DNA of 64,000 nt, taken from Candidatus Hecatella orcuttiae (GTDB lineage: Archaea; Thermoproteota; Bathyarchaeia; Hecatellales; Hecatellaceae). The stretch lies in the NCBI GenBank assembly GCA_002011035.2, contig MTLY02000002.1, forward strand, positions 124,001-188,000, given 5' to 3'. The notes beneath the pieces are model-generated. The model saw only the letters and a program-made list of their open reading frames with translations. It did no database searches and was not told the origin of the DNA. The position numbers were made by a program, and so were the translations under genes. The stretch's first letter is position 1, and every line of letters starts with the position of its first letter. Below are positions 1-8,644 of this stretch, in pieces.

Positions 1-120
1 TTTGAACTGGACAGTGAAGGTAAGGCTTACGTAAAGAATCCTGAGGGCGCTGATGAGCAGAGCATCGAGGATGCCATAAACGGCTGCCCTGTGCAGGCCA
101 TTTCTTGGGTAGAAGAGTAA
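1..120 (+). CDS. Ferredoxin, C-terminal fragment (5' end outside window)
   Basis: The first 39 codons are open and end in TAA. They contain the closing motif of a bacterial-type ferredoxin, with NGCPVQAISW near the end. The preceding cysteines must lie upstream of the window. Single-cluster ferredoxins of this kind are small soluble electron carriers. The neighbouring 2-oxoacid:ferredoxin oxidoreductase and flavodiiron protein are plausible partners. The gene converges on the flavodiiron gene with only 6 bp between stop codons. Confidence 0.8.
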   Translation, partial: FELDSEGKAYVKNPEGADEQSIEDAINGCPVQAISWVEE

Positions 121-126
121 CACCTT

Positions 127-1368
127 CTAAACCTTCGGAAACCCGTGTTTCCCGCCTTCATAGAAGGCGATGTCTGCCACCCTTCTTCCCATAACCCTAG
201 CCTTTTCTAGGTCCTCCGAGAGAGGGCTGCCCCTCACCTCCAAGGGGTTTCCCACCAATCTAAAGCCTAAGGCATTAAGCCGTTCCACCAGTTTTTTAAC
301 TCCTCCCCGAGACCAACCGAAACTTCCGAAGGCCCCTGCAACCCTTCCTGTCAGCTTCTTACTTTCCAGAAGGCGGAGAAAATGGGCGACGGGAGGGAAA
401 AGGCCGTGTTCATAGGTGGGGGTGCCAACGATGAGAGCTGGAGCGTCTAATAGGGCTCCCAGCGTCTTTGCAGGAGCATCCTCAACCAGATTGCAGACTA
501 CTGCTTCGCCGCCTGCTTCTTCGACGCCTTCTACCAGAGCTTCCACGAGTTTGAAAGTTGTCCCGTACATGGAGCCAACGGCTATGACCACTTTTCTGGC
601 ATAGTCCGGTCTGCTCCAAGATGACCAGAGGCTTATAACCTCCTCTCTGTGAGCGGTGTAGACTGGGCCGTGGCTTGGCGCCAACACCTCGAACTCAAGC
701 CCTAAAGCTTTGAACTTCTCCACAGCCTTCAGCACGTACTCCCTGTACCTGCTGATGACTCCTGCGAAATACTCCCTAGAGGCTTCCTGAATATACCGTT
801 CAACATCTTGAATATCAGCATCTAAAATGGCTTTTTCAGGAAGACGCTTGAAGGATCCGAAAAGGTCGCAGCTGAAAAGGATTTTTTCCTCGGCGAGATA
901 CGTGCTCATGGTCTCCGGCCAGTGGAGGAACGGTGTTGGAACGAACCTGAGAGATTTTCCTCCCAGATCGATTTGGGTGCTGTCTCCTCGGACGATGAGA
1001 GTTTGGGGCTCGAGATGGTAGAAGGCCTTGAGCATCGAAAAGGCCATGGGCGTGAGTACTACTTTGGCTTTCGGTGCCTTCTGCAAAAGTTTGGGCACAG
1101 CTTCCGTGTGGTCTTGCTCCATGTGGTTGAGGATGAGGTACTCTATCTCCGCTGGGTCGATAACTTGCTCTATTTTAGCCAGATGCTCTTCCTCGAACCT
1201 TGACCCCACCGAGTCGATTAACGCTATGTTCTTCGAACCTACCACTAAGTAAGAGTTGTAGGAGACACCTTCCGAAACGTCCCAGAGGCCTTCGAAAAGC
1301 CTCGTCACAGTGTCATTGACTCCTACCCAGTAGACGCTGGGGGCTATTTTCAACGTTTCAGTAACCAA
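127..1368 (-). CDS. fprA: A-type flavoprotein (flavodiiron O2/NO reductase)
   Basis: The 413-aa protein has the two-domain plan of flavodiiron proteins: an N-terminal metallo-beta-lactamase-like domain and a C-terminal flavodoxin domain from about residue 260 (VVIAVGSMYGTT, the FMN phosphate loop). The diiron ligands are visible as NHMEQDHTE near residue 82, with later His and Asp ligands around HWPETM and CDLFGS. Known family members reduce O2 to water, or NO to N2O, in anaerobes using electrons from rubredoxin or F420H2. The length is typical. Its neighbours point to oxygen protection of ferredoxin-dependent anaerobic enzymes. It is divergent from the 2-oxoacid oxidoreductase operon, sharing a 71-bp intergenic region. 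Confidence 0.93.
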   Translation of the reverse strand: MVTETLKIAPSVYWVGVNDTVTRLFEGLWDVSEGVSYNSYLVVGSKNIALIDSVGSRFEEEHLAKIEQVIDPAEIEYLILNHMEQDHTEAVPKLLQKAPKAKVVLTPMAFSMLKAFYHLEPQTLIVRGDSTQIDLGGKSLRFVPTPFLHWPETMSTYLAEEKILFSCDLFGSFKRLPEKAILDADIQDVERYIQEASREYFAGVISRYREYVLKAVEKFKALGLEFEVLAPSHGPVYTAHREEVISLWSSWSRPDYARKVVIAVGSMYGTTFKLVEALVEGVEEAGGEAVVCNLVEDAPAKTLGALLDAPALIVGTPTYEHGLFPPVAHFLRLLESKKLTGRVAGAFGSFGWSRGGVKKLVERLNALGFRLVGNPLEVRGSPLSEDLEKARVMGRRVADIAFYEGGKHGFPKV

Positions 1369-1402
1369 TGCTACATCATCAAAAAGGCATCACTCCTTCC
1401 TA

Positions 1403-1414
1403 AAATTTAATTTT
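1403..1414 (+). promoter_or_regulatory. TATA box of the 2-oxoacid oxidoreductase operon
   Basis: An AT-rich element (AAATTTAATTTT) lies about 26-37 bp upstream of the ATG at 1440. In archaeal promoters the start site is about 25 bp downstream of the TATA centre, so the transcript would begin at or next to the ATG, giving a leaderless mRNA. This supports the first ATG over the internal ATG at 1464. Confidence 0.5.
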
Positions 1415-1439
1415 TAGCCCAATTCAAAACTATCCTTAT

Positions 1440-3185
1440 ATGGTTAAACAGGTGCAGGGAAACATGGTTGAGTTTAATTTCAGAGCCGGCGGAGCCGCCG
1501 GTCAGGGTGTTCAAACCGTCGGATATATTCTGGCGAAAACCTTGGCAAGGGGTGGCCTCTACGTGCACGCTTCTCAAGATTATGAGTCAAGGATCCGGGG
1601 AGGCCATAATTTCTTCCATATTCGCGTGTCTGAGAACCCAATCTACGGCACTTCCGAGAAAGTAGATTTGTTGATAGCCCTAGATAGTCGGACCGTCGAT
1701 CTACATTCAAAAGCTCTCACGGCGAAAGGAGTTGCGGTGTTCGACGGGGAAAAGACGGGAGTGGAGGCAAGGGAACCTTGCTTTTTCGACGTCCCTTTTG
1801 AGCATCTGGCCTCAGAGGCTGCTGGTAGAAGCATGTTCAGTAATACGGTGGCCATCGGCGCAGCCCTCAGTCTTGTCCGCTATGATTTCAGCATTTTGCG
1901 AGCTGTGTTGACGGAGGCTTTCCAAGCGAAGAGCAGGAAGATCGCGGAGGACAACGTTAGGGCTGCGGAGGCGGGCTACAAGTACGCAGAGGAAAATTTC
2001 AAAGGGAGCTTGGAGGTTGAATTGAAACCCACCCAACGTCCTCGAAGGATGCTGATCAACGGGGCTGAATCTGTGGCGTTGGGAGCGTTGGCTGCGGGAT
2101 GTAAATTCATGAGCGGCTACCCTATGACGCCTTCCACTGGGATACTCCAATACATGCAAAGTAAATCAGCTGTTCTCAAGCTTGTAGTGGAGCAGGCGGA
2201 AGATGAGATTGCCGCCCTCAACATGGCAGTGGGCGCTTCCTTCGCAGGAGTTAGAGCCATGACCGCTACCTCCGGGGGAGGCTTCTCCCTGATGGTGGAA
2301 GCCTTCGGTTTAGCCGGCATGACTGAAACCCCGGTGGTGGTGGTGCTGGGCCAACGGCCGGGTCCGGCTACAGGTTTTCCTACTAGGACGGAGCAGGGTG
2401 AGTTAGAGTTCGTCATCCACGCTGCGCAGGGGGAGTTCGCCCGAGCTGTTCTAGCTCCACGCGACGCTGAAGACGCCTTCTACCTCATGAGCAAGGCTTT
2501 CAACATAGCTGAGAGGTACCAGATTCCCGTGGTGGTGCTGACCGACCAGTATCTGGCGGACTCCTATTGGACGGTGGAACGCTTCGACCTTTCTAAGATA
2601 ACCATCGACAGAGGAGAGCTACTCTCAGAGGAGGAGGCTTCCAAGATTAAAGACTACGCTCGCCATAAGTTGACGGAGTCAGGGATCTCCCCCCGCGCTC
2701 TCCCCGGGTACCCAAGGGTGCTGGTGGTGACGGACAGCGACGAGCATACGGAAGACGGCCACATCACCGAGTCCGCCGAAGTCCGTGTTAAAATGGTTGA
2801 AAAGAGAGTTTGGAAGACGAGAGGACTAGAAAAGGAGATGACCCCTCTCACCTACGGTTCTGAGAAGGCGGGAACAGTTCTGCTGGGTTGGGGTTCCTCT
2901 TACGGTGCGATAAGGGAAGCTGTAGACCGTCTGAACGGTGAAGGGTTTGAGGTTAGGATGCTTCATTTCAACGGCCTCTGGCCTTTCCCAGCGGCTGCCA
3001 CCATGGAGGCGTTGAAGGGTGCGGAGAGGAGGATCATGGTTGAAAGCAATGCCACAAGCCAGTTGTCAAGAGTCATCAGAGCTGAAACAGGAATTCAGAT
3101 GACGGGTAAAATTCTCAGATATGACGGCCGGCCTCTCACAGCCAGCTTCATCGTGGAAGCTTTCAAAAGGGAGGTGGCATCCTAG
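1440..3185 (+). CDS. 2-oxoacid:ferredoxin oxidoreductase, fused gamma-alpha subunit
   Basis: The 581-aa protein joins a gamma domain (residues about 10-190, beginning with the GAAGQGVQTVGYILAK nucleotide-type motif) to an alpha domain (about 205-580; SGYPMTPSTGILQYM, and TATSGGGFSLMVEAFGLAGMTE). This is the two-subunit architecture of archaeal and bacterial KorAB-type enzymes, which decarboxylate a 2-oxoacid with CoA and pass electrons to ferredoxin. The partner beta subunit follows with 1 nt between stop and start. The substrate (2-oxoglutarate, pyruvate or a broad range) cannot be told from sequence. The ATG at 1440 fits a leaderless transcript; ATG 1464 is an alternative. Confidence 0.92.
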   Translation: MVKQVQGNMVEFNFRAGGAAGQGVQTVGYILAKTLARGGLYVHASQDYESRIRGGHNFFHIRVSENPIYGTSEKVDLLIALDSRTVDLHSKALTAKGVAVFDGEKTGVEAREPCFFDVPFEHLASEAAGRSMFSNTVAIGAALSLVRYDFSILRAVLTEAFQAKSRKIAEDNVRAAEAGYKYAEENFKGSLEVELKPTQRPRRMLINGAESVALGALAAGCKFMSGYPMTPSTGILQYMQSKSAVLKLVVEQAEDEIAALNMAVGASFAGVRAMTATSGGGFSLMVEAFGLAGMTETPVVVVLGQRPGPATGFPTRTEQGELEFVIHAAQGEFARAVLAPRDAEDAFYLMSKAFNIAERYQIPVVVLTDQYLADSYWTVERFDLSKITIDRGELLSEEEASKIKDYARHKLTESGISPRALPGYPRVLVVTDSDEHTEDGHITESAEVRVKMVEKRVWKTRGLEKEMTPLTYGSEKAGTVLLGWGSSYGAIREAVDRLNGEGFEVRMLHFNGLWPFPAAATMEALKGAERRIMVESNATSQLSRVIRAETGIQMTGKILRYDGRPLTASFIVEAFKREVAS

Positions 3186-3186
3186 G

Positions 3187-4044
3187 ATGGTAAAGCTTGA
3201 AGACTACCGTGGAGGAGAGACCGCTTGGTGTCCGGGATGCGGCAACTTCGGAATACTCACCGCGTTAAAGAAGGCGCTTGTTGACCTTGGCATCGCTCCC
3301 TATGAAGTTCTGATAGTTTCAGGCATCGGACAGGCTGGGAAGCTGCCACATTACATGAAGTGTAATACCTTCAACGGTTTACACGGTAGAACCTTGCCAG
3401 TGGCCACCGCCGCCAAGCTGGCGAATCATAGGCTGCATGTCTTCGCTGTGGGGGGAGACGGAGACGGGTATGGAGAAGGCGGAAACCATCTCATCCACAC
3501 CATAAGGAGAAACGTGGGTGTGAAATATCTTGTGCACAACAACCAAATCTACGGGTTGACTAAAGGTCAGGCTTCGCCCACCAGCGACCTGGGATTCGTG
3601 ACGAAAACCACCCCCCGAGGGGTTGTCGCCCCTCCCCTGAATCCTATAGCACTGGCTTTGGCGTTGGGGGCAAGTTTTGTCGCCAGAAGCTTCTCAGGTG
3701 ACATCCCTCACCTTGTCCACGTGCTCAAAGAGGCAATCCGGCATCGAGGCTTCGCCTTAGTTGACATTCTCCAACCCTGTGTCACCTTCAACTACCTGAA
3801 CACCTTCGCTTGGTATAGGAAGAGAATCTACAAACTTGAGGAGGAGAAAACCTACGATTCCGCCGACAGGTTTAGCGCCTTCAAGAAAGCTCAAGAGTGG
3901 GGGGACAGGATCCCCGTAGGCGTATTTTACAAGGAAGGAAGACCGACTTTCGAAGAGCAATTCCCAGCCCTCAAGGACGGGCCGCTGGTAAAGCAGAAAA
4001 TCGAACTCCAGCGGTTAGAGGGGCTCATGGAGGAATTCACATAG
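3187..4044 (+). CDS. 2-oxoacid:ferredoxin oxidoreductase, beta subunit
   Basis: The 285-aa subunit binds thiamine diphosphate. Visible features are WCPGCGNFGILTALKKAL near the N terminus (Fe-S cysteines) and the TPP-Mg motif GGDGDGYGEGGNHLIH at about residue 92 with the following NNQIYGLTKGQ. The frame is open further upstream, inside the alpha gene, but the ATG at 3187 directly follows the alpha stop and has a GGGAGGTGG ribosome-binding site, and family members begin near this point. It forms a translationally coupled two-gene operon with the fused gamma-alpha gene. Confidence 0.92.
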   Translation: MVKLEDYRGGETAWCPGCGNFGILTALKKALVDLGIAPYEVLIVSGIGQAGKLPHYMKCNTFNGLHGRTLPVATAAKLANHRLHVFAVGGDGDGYGEGGNHLIHTIRRNVGVKYLVHNNQIYGLTKGQASPTSDLGFVTKTTPRGVVAPPLNPIALALALGASFVARSFSGDIPHLVHVLKEAIRHRGFALVDILQPCVTFNYLNTFAWYRKRIYKLEEEKTYDSADRFSAFKKAQEWGDRIPVGVFYKEGRPTFEEQFPALKDGPLVKQKIELQRLEGLMEEFT

Positions 4045-4098
4045 CTACCTAAGCCGGCTCGTCCCTGAAAAACTTAGAACAAAGCCTGCGTCCGACGG

Positions 4099-5565
4099 TT
4101 AAACTTCAGATTTAGCCAAGTCTACGCCTTCTTTTCTAAGGATTCCCTGCGCGGCGATGATTCCGGTGGCGGCGGCTATGACGATTCCGCGGGACAGCCC
4201 TGCGCCGTCTCCGGCTACGAAAAGATTTTCCACAGGGGTTTCCAGCTCCTTGTTTGTGTAGATTCGATTGGCTGAAAACTTTACTTCCGGAGCGTAGAGG
4301 AGGGTGGACGGAGAAGCTACTCCCGGTATCACCTTGTCAAGTTTCTGAAGACCCTCGATGATGTCCCTCACAATCCTGTGGGGCATGGCCATGCCTATGT
4401 CCCCAGGGGTCACCGTTTTCAAGGTGGGCTTAACATGGCTCCGTTCGATCCTGTCCCACGTAGACCTCCGACCGTTTTCCAAGTCGCCCAGCCTTTGGAT
4501 GAGCGGCCTCCCGCCTCCCAGCAGAGTGGTTTGGGCTGCTATGGTGCGGCCGAAGGCGGAGGTATCCTCCAAGGGCTGGGTTAGGTTTACCTTCACCAAA
4601 AAGGCGAAGTTGGTATTGGAGGACTGGGAGTTCTCCATGGAATGACCGTTCACTCCTACGACTCCTTCCTCGTCGTAGACCTCCAAACAAACGAAGCCTC
4701 GGTGGTTTACGCAGAAAGTCCTGAGGAAATCGTCGTATTGCTCAGTGTAGATGTGAAACTTGGGGTCGCGGCTGATGCTGGTCACAGGCTCCATGATGAC
4801 CGCCGGAACCTCCACCCTCACCCCTATGTCGATGGGCTCATGGCGGGTGGGAATCTTAAGCCTCTTAGCCTCTTCCGCCAACCAGTTCTGGCCGCTTCGA
4901 CCCGGTGCAGCTAGTACGTATTTACTTTCAATGACTCCACCCCCAGCCAGCTCCACCAGTCCCTTCTCCAGTTTTAAGGCCCTTTTTCTGAGGAGAAACT
5001 GAACTCCCTTCCTCATCAAGTCTTCCATGAAGTTTTGAATAACCTTGGGAGCGTTGTCGGTGCCTATTTCCCTCTGGGGTATGGAGAGGAATTTAACTCC
5101 GGCAGCCGCCGCTTTTCTCTCCAATTCCTCCGCCTGTTTCGGGCTTGGGCTGTAGAGCCTGTTGGGGCACCCATAGCGTAAGAAGGTCTTATCCACATGT
5201 TCGATTAGGCTCCAGGCTTCTTTCTCACTCTTCACCAAGGGCGCCAGGTCTCCGCCTACGTCGATTCTCAGATTCAGTCTTCCACTGGAAAGGGTTCCTG
5301 CGCCTCCAACCCCGCAGAGAACATGGCAAGGAACACAGTTGGCGCACCCCTTGTAAACCTGGTCGGGGCAAACCCTCTTCAGAGGTTCGTCCCCTTCGTC
5401 CACCACCAGAACTTTCAGCTTACTTTTTTCAGCGAGCTCCAAGGCTGCGAAGAGGCCGGCAGACCCTGCGCCCACGATGGTGACGTCGGTCTTTAGCTTC
5501 AAAGCGTATTTTCCCCTAACATTTAGGGGGAGGAAATTAATATGCTTACCTATCGCATAAATCAA
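4099..5565 (-). CDS. FAD-dependent dehydrogenase (COG2509-like)
   Basis: The protein has an N-terminal FAD Rossmann motif (VTIVGAGSAGLFAALELAE) and a C-terminal FAD-binding signature (LFVAGDGAGLSRGIVIAAATG). Between them is a Cys-rich stretch near residues 65-85 (RVCPDQVYKGCANCVPCHVLC), as in uncharacterised FAD-dependent dehydrogenases related to geranylgeranyl reductase and electron-transfer flavoproteins. Substrate is unknown. The long version starts at TTG 5565; a TTG at about codon 23, preceded by AGGGGA, would begin nearer the Rossmann strand and is equally possible. It is probably co-transcribed with the phosphoesterase gene 14 bp upstream. Confidence 0.8.
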   Translation of the reverse strand: MIYAIGKHINFLPLNVRGKYALKLKTDVTIVGAGSAGLFAALELAEKSKLKVLVVDEGDEPLKRVCPDQVYKGCANCVPCHVLCGVGGAGTLSSGRLNLRIDVGGDLAPLVKSEKEAWSLIEHVDKTFLRYGCPNRLYSPSPKQAEELERKAAAAGVKFLSIPQREIGTDNAPKVIQNFMEDLMRKGVQFLLRKRALKLEKGLVELAGGGVIESKYVLAAPGRSGQNWLAEEAKRLKIPTRHEPIDIGVRVEVPAVIMEPVTSISRDPKFHIYTEQYDDFLRTFCVNHRGFVCLEVYDEEGVVGVNGHSMENSQSSNTNFAFLVKVNLTQPLEDTSAFGRTIAAQTTLLGGGRPLIQRLGDLENGRRSTWDRIERSHVKPTLKTVTPGDIGMAMPHRIVRDIIEGLQKLDKVIPGVASPSTLLYAPEVKFSANRIYTNKELETPVENLFVAGDGAGLSRGIVIAAATGIIAAQGILRKEGVDLAKSEV

Positions 5566-5578
5566 TTTAGCCGGGTTT

Positions 5579-6418
5579 TCAGGCGTATTCCCTTAGGCTC
5601 TTTAAAGCTCCGAGGAAAGTTCCGTCTGTGAGGAAAACCTCCGCCTTAGGAACAAGCACTCCTTCAGAGCGCATGATGGGGCCTATCAGCTCCTGGGGGT
5701 CGACTGCGTTAACGGCCAAGCCCCCTAATAAGTCGTTGAAGGCAGGCATGACGATAAGCTTGGTACAGTGAGCTTGAACGCCGAACTTATCCCTGAAAAC
5801 CCTCTCAGGGTTTCCCTTCTCTCCCACTTCTATGTTTCTATGGTGGAGAAAAGATTTAACCAGCTTCCTACGGTTTATGGGCACCTTAATCCACGCAGGC
5901 TTCAAGGTTCTGAAGCCGAAAAGTCCTCTAAACTGAACCGCGGGGTGGTTGTGGCCTATCACCCAATACTCAGCCTCAAAGAGTTTTGGGGAAGGCCAAG
6001 CATGTCCGTGGAAAAGCCCTATCTTCTGTTTTTCCCTCAGAATGAGACCTCTGCTGGAGACCAGTTCCACTCCTGAGCCTAGGAAAGGCTCTATTCCCAC
6101 ATCATGGTTTCCCACGATGAGCTGAAGCCGAGGAACTTTCCTCTTCACTCCCTCAAGGAACTCAGGAATGTCCCTCCACTCTTGGGGTGAAACCTGAGGG
6201 ATGCCGTGTTTGAAGTCGCCCAGAATTATGAGGCGGCGGGGTTTAGCTTTCTCAAGAAGCAGAAGGAGGCTGTCCATCAGCTTCCTACTCTGAGAAGGGA
6301 GGTTTATCCCCAACCCGGCCAGCTCAAATTCAAATCCCAAGTGAAGGTCGCTGACGATCAGCACCCGCTCACGGCCGCCCACCAAGAGAGCAGGCCAAGG
6401 GACATAGGGGCGAATCAA
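5579..6418 (-). CDS. Archaeal metallophosphoesterase (COG1407 type)
   Basis: The 279-aa protein shows the ordered metallophosphoesterase motifs: SDLHLGFE (residue about 23), ILGDFKHG (about 65), VGNHDVG (about 102), LFHGHAWP (about 135) and VIGHNHPA (about 152). These supply the two-metal site. Archaeal relatives have been linked by context to DNA repair or helicase genes; no such partner is next to it here. The C-terminal 120 residues are less conserved. The start is TTG at 6418, the first in-frame start after the upstream stop. Confidence 0.85.
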   Translation of the reverse strand: MIRPYVPWPALLVGGRERVLIVSDLHLGFEFELAGLGINLPSQSRKLMDSLLLLLEKAKPRRLIILGDFKHGIPQVSPQEWRDIPEFLEGVKRKVPRLQLIVGNHDVGIEPFLGSGVELVSSRGLILREKQKIGLFHGHAWPSPKLFEAEYWVIGHNHPAVQFRGLFGFRTLKPAWIKVPINRRKLVKSFLHHRNIEVGEKGNPERVFRDKFGVQAHCTKLIVMPAFNDLLGGLAVNAVDPQELIGPIMRSEGVLVPKAEVFLTDGTFLGALKSLREYA

Positions 6419-6501
6419 GTTTCACACCAATCGCGGATGCTAAAGTAAAAGCTACAGTCTTAAAGAGACAAAGCCCATTTTAAGCATAGCGGGGATCGGC
6501 C

Positions 6502-6936
6502 ACGTCAAAGGACGAAGTAAAAGCTCTTCAGACCCTCTGCGAAGAACTCAAAGCGCAAGGAGGCCTTACCAAGAGGCAGAAACAGCTGCTGGTGAGAACC
6601 TTCGGCAAGCGGGGTGAAAACGCCTTGAAAGCCTTAGAGGATGGGGCGGTTAAAAAATACATCTTCGAGCCCAGCGGACGCGTGGTCTGGGTGGTGGTGG
6701 GAAAGGAAAGAGACTACCAAGTTCTGCCCTCCGTTAACTATTGCAGCTGTGACGATTTCTATTTCAGGGTTCTAGACGGTGAGACATCTCTGTGCTATCA
6801 CGTCATCGCCCAGAAGATATCGGAACTCTTAGGCAGGTTTGAAGTCATAGTAGATTCCGATGAGATCTATGAGGCTTTAATGGAGGAATGGAGGCAGATA
6901 AAGAAGCATGACTTTCCAAAGGAGGAAAACTCTTAA
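6502..6936 (+). CDS. SWIM zinc-finger protein, apparently non-canonical start
   Basis: Residues around NYCSCDDFYFRVLDGETSLCYHVIAQKI give the CxC...CxH ligands of a SWIM domain, a nucleic-acid or protein-binding zinc fold. The first ATG/GTG/TTG in frame is GTG 6592, but the frame continues upstream to a TAG at 6487, and the extra 30 codons (SKDEVKALQTLCEELKAQGG...) read like genuine helical coding sequence leading into the family's conserved core. No standard start exists there. ACG at 6502, placed 4 nt after a GGGGATC sequence resembling the 16S anti-Shine-Dalgarno complement, is the best candidate. The short version is 114 aa, the long one 144 aa. Confidence 0.7.
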   Translation, partial: TSKDEVKALQTLCEELKAQGGLTKRQKQLLVRTFGKRGENALKALEDGAVKKYIFEPSGRVVWVVVGKERDYQVLPSVNYCSCDDFYFRVLDGETSLCYHVIAQKISELLGRFEVIVDSDEIYEALMEEWRQIKKHDFPKEENS

Positions 6937-7004
6937 AGATTTAAAAGAAGATAAAACAAAAACGAGTAGCTGCCTCTAGGCGTGGAGAAGGGCGGTGGTG
7001 TTCC

Positions 7005-7682
7005 CTGTCAACAGAAATCATCCCGGGAGTTCATGCCACAAGGTTTGAGCTACTTTTGCTCAGGAGAAGAGTTAAGCTAGCCCGGCGGGGCCATGACCTT
7101 CTCGTCGAAAAGAGGGACGCGCTGCTTCTCCACTTCTTTGACGCCCTGAGGGATATAGCCCCCCTGCGAGGGAAAATGGTGAAACGGCTGGAGGAAGCCT
7201 TCAAAAGCTTCCTAAGCGCCCAGCTGGCCTTAGGCTCAGGTAGGCTGCACGGTCTGTCCTACGGTGTTCCAGACCGCTTCGACGTGGTAGAGAGAAGCCG
7301 AAACATCATAGGAGTCACGCTTCCCTTCTTTGAGCTGAAAGTCAAGGAAAGGCCTCAGGAACGTTGGTGGTATGATATCCCCGAAACCTCCGCCTCCTTG
7401 GATGACGCCCTGAAAGCCATGGAGGAAGCCTTAGGGCTTATGGTCCAGCTGGCTGAAATTGAAACAGCCGTTAAAAGACTGGCGGAAGTCATAACCATGA
7501 CCAAACGGAGAGTCAACGCCCTGGAGAACATCATCATTCCAAAATTTGAAAACACCATCCGATTCATCCAAATGCACCTAGAAGAACGGGCTAGAGAAGA
7601 TTTTTTCAGGCTGAAACGCATTAAAAGAATTCATGCTGCTGAAGAAGCTGAGCGTGCAGCCGCCGCCCCTACTGCTTTCTAG
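7005..7682 (+). CDS. atpD: A/V-type ATP synthase subunit D, apparent CTG start
   Basis: This is the central-stalk D subunit, which couples the A1 motor to the membrane rotor. The signature LLRRRVKLARRGHDLLVEKRD is at the N terminus and the second long helix (VKRLAEVITMTKRRVNALENIIIP) near residue 165. The first standard start, TTG 7056, would delete the universally present leader IIPGVHATRFELL, which is intact upstream in the same frame. CTG 7005 gives a 225-aa protein beginning LSTEIIPGV, just where relatives begin, and follows GGTGGTG by 4 nt. The 3' end overlaps the convergent NAC gene by 14 bp. No other ATPase subunit is nearby, which is unusual for an atp gene. Confidence 0.9.
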   Translation: MSTEIIPGVHATRFELLLLRRRVKLARRGHDLLVEKRDALLLHFFDALRDIAPLRGKMVKRLEEAFKSFLSAQLALGSGRLHGLSYGVPDRFDVVERSRNIIGVTLPFFELKVKERPQERWWYDIPETSASLDDALKAMEEALGLMVQLAEIETAVKRLAEVITMTKRRVNALENIIIPKFENTIRFIQMHLEERAREDFFRLKRIKRIHAAEEAERAAAAPTAF

Positions 7683-8040
7683 AGGTTAAAAGAAGTATCG
7701 CCTGAGCTAGGTTGCCTTGGGTTTCCTCCAACGCCCTCCGGGCTTCTTCCAAGCTTACTCCAGCTTGCTGAGCCACCAGCTGAACGTCTTCGTCGGGGAC
7801 CTGAAAAGCCTTGGCGGACTGGGGCTCGCCGGAGGGAAGTGCCCTTTCTTCTAAGCCTTCACCCACGACTTGGAAGAGTTTCTGACCTTGGACTTCTATG
7901 ACAGTCACGGAAGGATTTTGAACCGCCAACTCCTTGTCAGCCGTCCTGAAGATGACCTCCTTCACCTCAGGCATGCTTTGGGTGCTCATTCCCATCCTGT
8001 CCATCATTCGCTTGAGCTCCCGGGGACTGAACCGCCTCAC
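7669..8040 (-). CDS. nac: Nascent polypeptide-associated complex protein (archaeal NAC)
   Basis: The 123-aa protein has the archaeal NAC arrangement: a basic N terminus (PRELKRMMDRMGM) that docks to the ribosome, the NAC beta-barrel domain (residues about 25-75, with VIFRTADKELAVQNPSVTVI), and a C-terminal UBA domain (DEDVQLVAQQAGVSLEEARRAL). It forms homodimers that shield emerging peptides. The start GTG 8040 is preceded by GAGGAGAG. It diverges from the PUA-domain gene and overlaps atpD tail to tail. Confidence 0.93.
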   Translation of the reverse strand: MRRFSPRELKRMMDRMGMSTQSMPEVKEVIFRTADKELAVQNPSVTVIEVQGQKLFQVVGEGLEERALPSGEPQSAKAFQVPDEDVQLVAQQAGVSLEEARRALEETQGNLAQAILLLTSRKQ

Positions 8041-8082
8041 ACTTACTCTCCTCTCACATTAGTTTATAGGCGGAAGGGTAAA

Positions 8083-8094
8083 AATATTTAAATT
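8083..8094 (+). promoter_or_regulatory. TATA box upstream of the PUA-domain gene
   Basis: AAATATTTAAAT lies about 22-33 bp upstream of the ATG at 8116, the spacing expected for an archaeal promoter producing a leaderless or nearly leaderless transcript. It serves the PUA gene and possibly the downstream genes. Confidence 0.45.
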
Positions 8095-8115
8095 CAGAGT
8101 GTTGAGGTAGCTTCC

Positions 8116-8589
8116 ATGCCGGAGGATGCCCTTCAAAAGATCAGAAGCATAGCCAACTACCAGTTCAGCCGGGGAGCCGGTAAGGCGCTGTTTCCCGAAG
8201 GAGTAACCATAAGACACTCTAAGAGAACAGGGAAAGTCAGGGAGGTCATCTGGAAGGGTAGGCTTCTTGCCTCTTTGAGGGCGACCTCCGGAACCTTCGC
8301 TCTCACATTGGAGGGCTTCAAAAGACTACTGGAGGCGTTCAAGCCTCCTAGGTTTAGGGTAACTGTGCAAAACGATGTAGCGGAGTTGATAAGGCAAGGT
8401 CGAACCGTCTTCGCCAAGCATGTAAAGGACGCCGACCCAGCTATCAGACCTCAGGATGAAGTTGCTGTGGTCGATGAGGACGGTGAACTCCTCGCCGTGG
8501 GTAAGGCCCTTCTCAGCGGAGTTGAGATGGTGGCTTTCCAATGTGGGAAAGCCGTTCGAGTCCGTCGAGGTCGAGGACAGACGGCGTAG
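8116..8589 (+). CDS. PUA-domain RNA-binding protein (archaeosine TGT C-terminal-like)
   Basis: The 157-aa protein has a C-terminal PUA domain (residues about 80-152; RVTVQNDVAELIRQGRTVFAKHV, then DPAIRPQDEVAVVDEDGELLAVGKALLS). The N-terminal half resembles the linker domain preceding PUA in archaeal tRNA-guanine transglycosylases. Stand-alone proteins of this kind are known in archaea and are thought to act in tRNA modification or RNA binding. No catalytic TGT domain is present. It lies upstream of aMBF1 in the same direction with 55 bp between. Confidence 0.8.
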   Translation: MPEDALQKIRSIANYQFSRGAGKALFPEGVTIRHSKRTGKVREVIWKGRLLASLRATSGTFALTLEGFKRLLEAFKPPRFRVTVQNDVAELIRQGRTVFAKHVKDADPAIRPQDEVAVVDEDGELLAVGKALLSGVEMVAFQCGKAVRVRRGRGQTA

Positions 8590-8644
8590 GGGCTGGAAGC
8601 TTTAAATTTCTCCCAAACCCTTCATGCATAAGGGTAAATGTATC

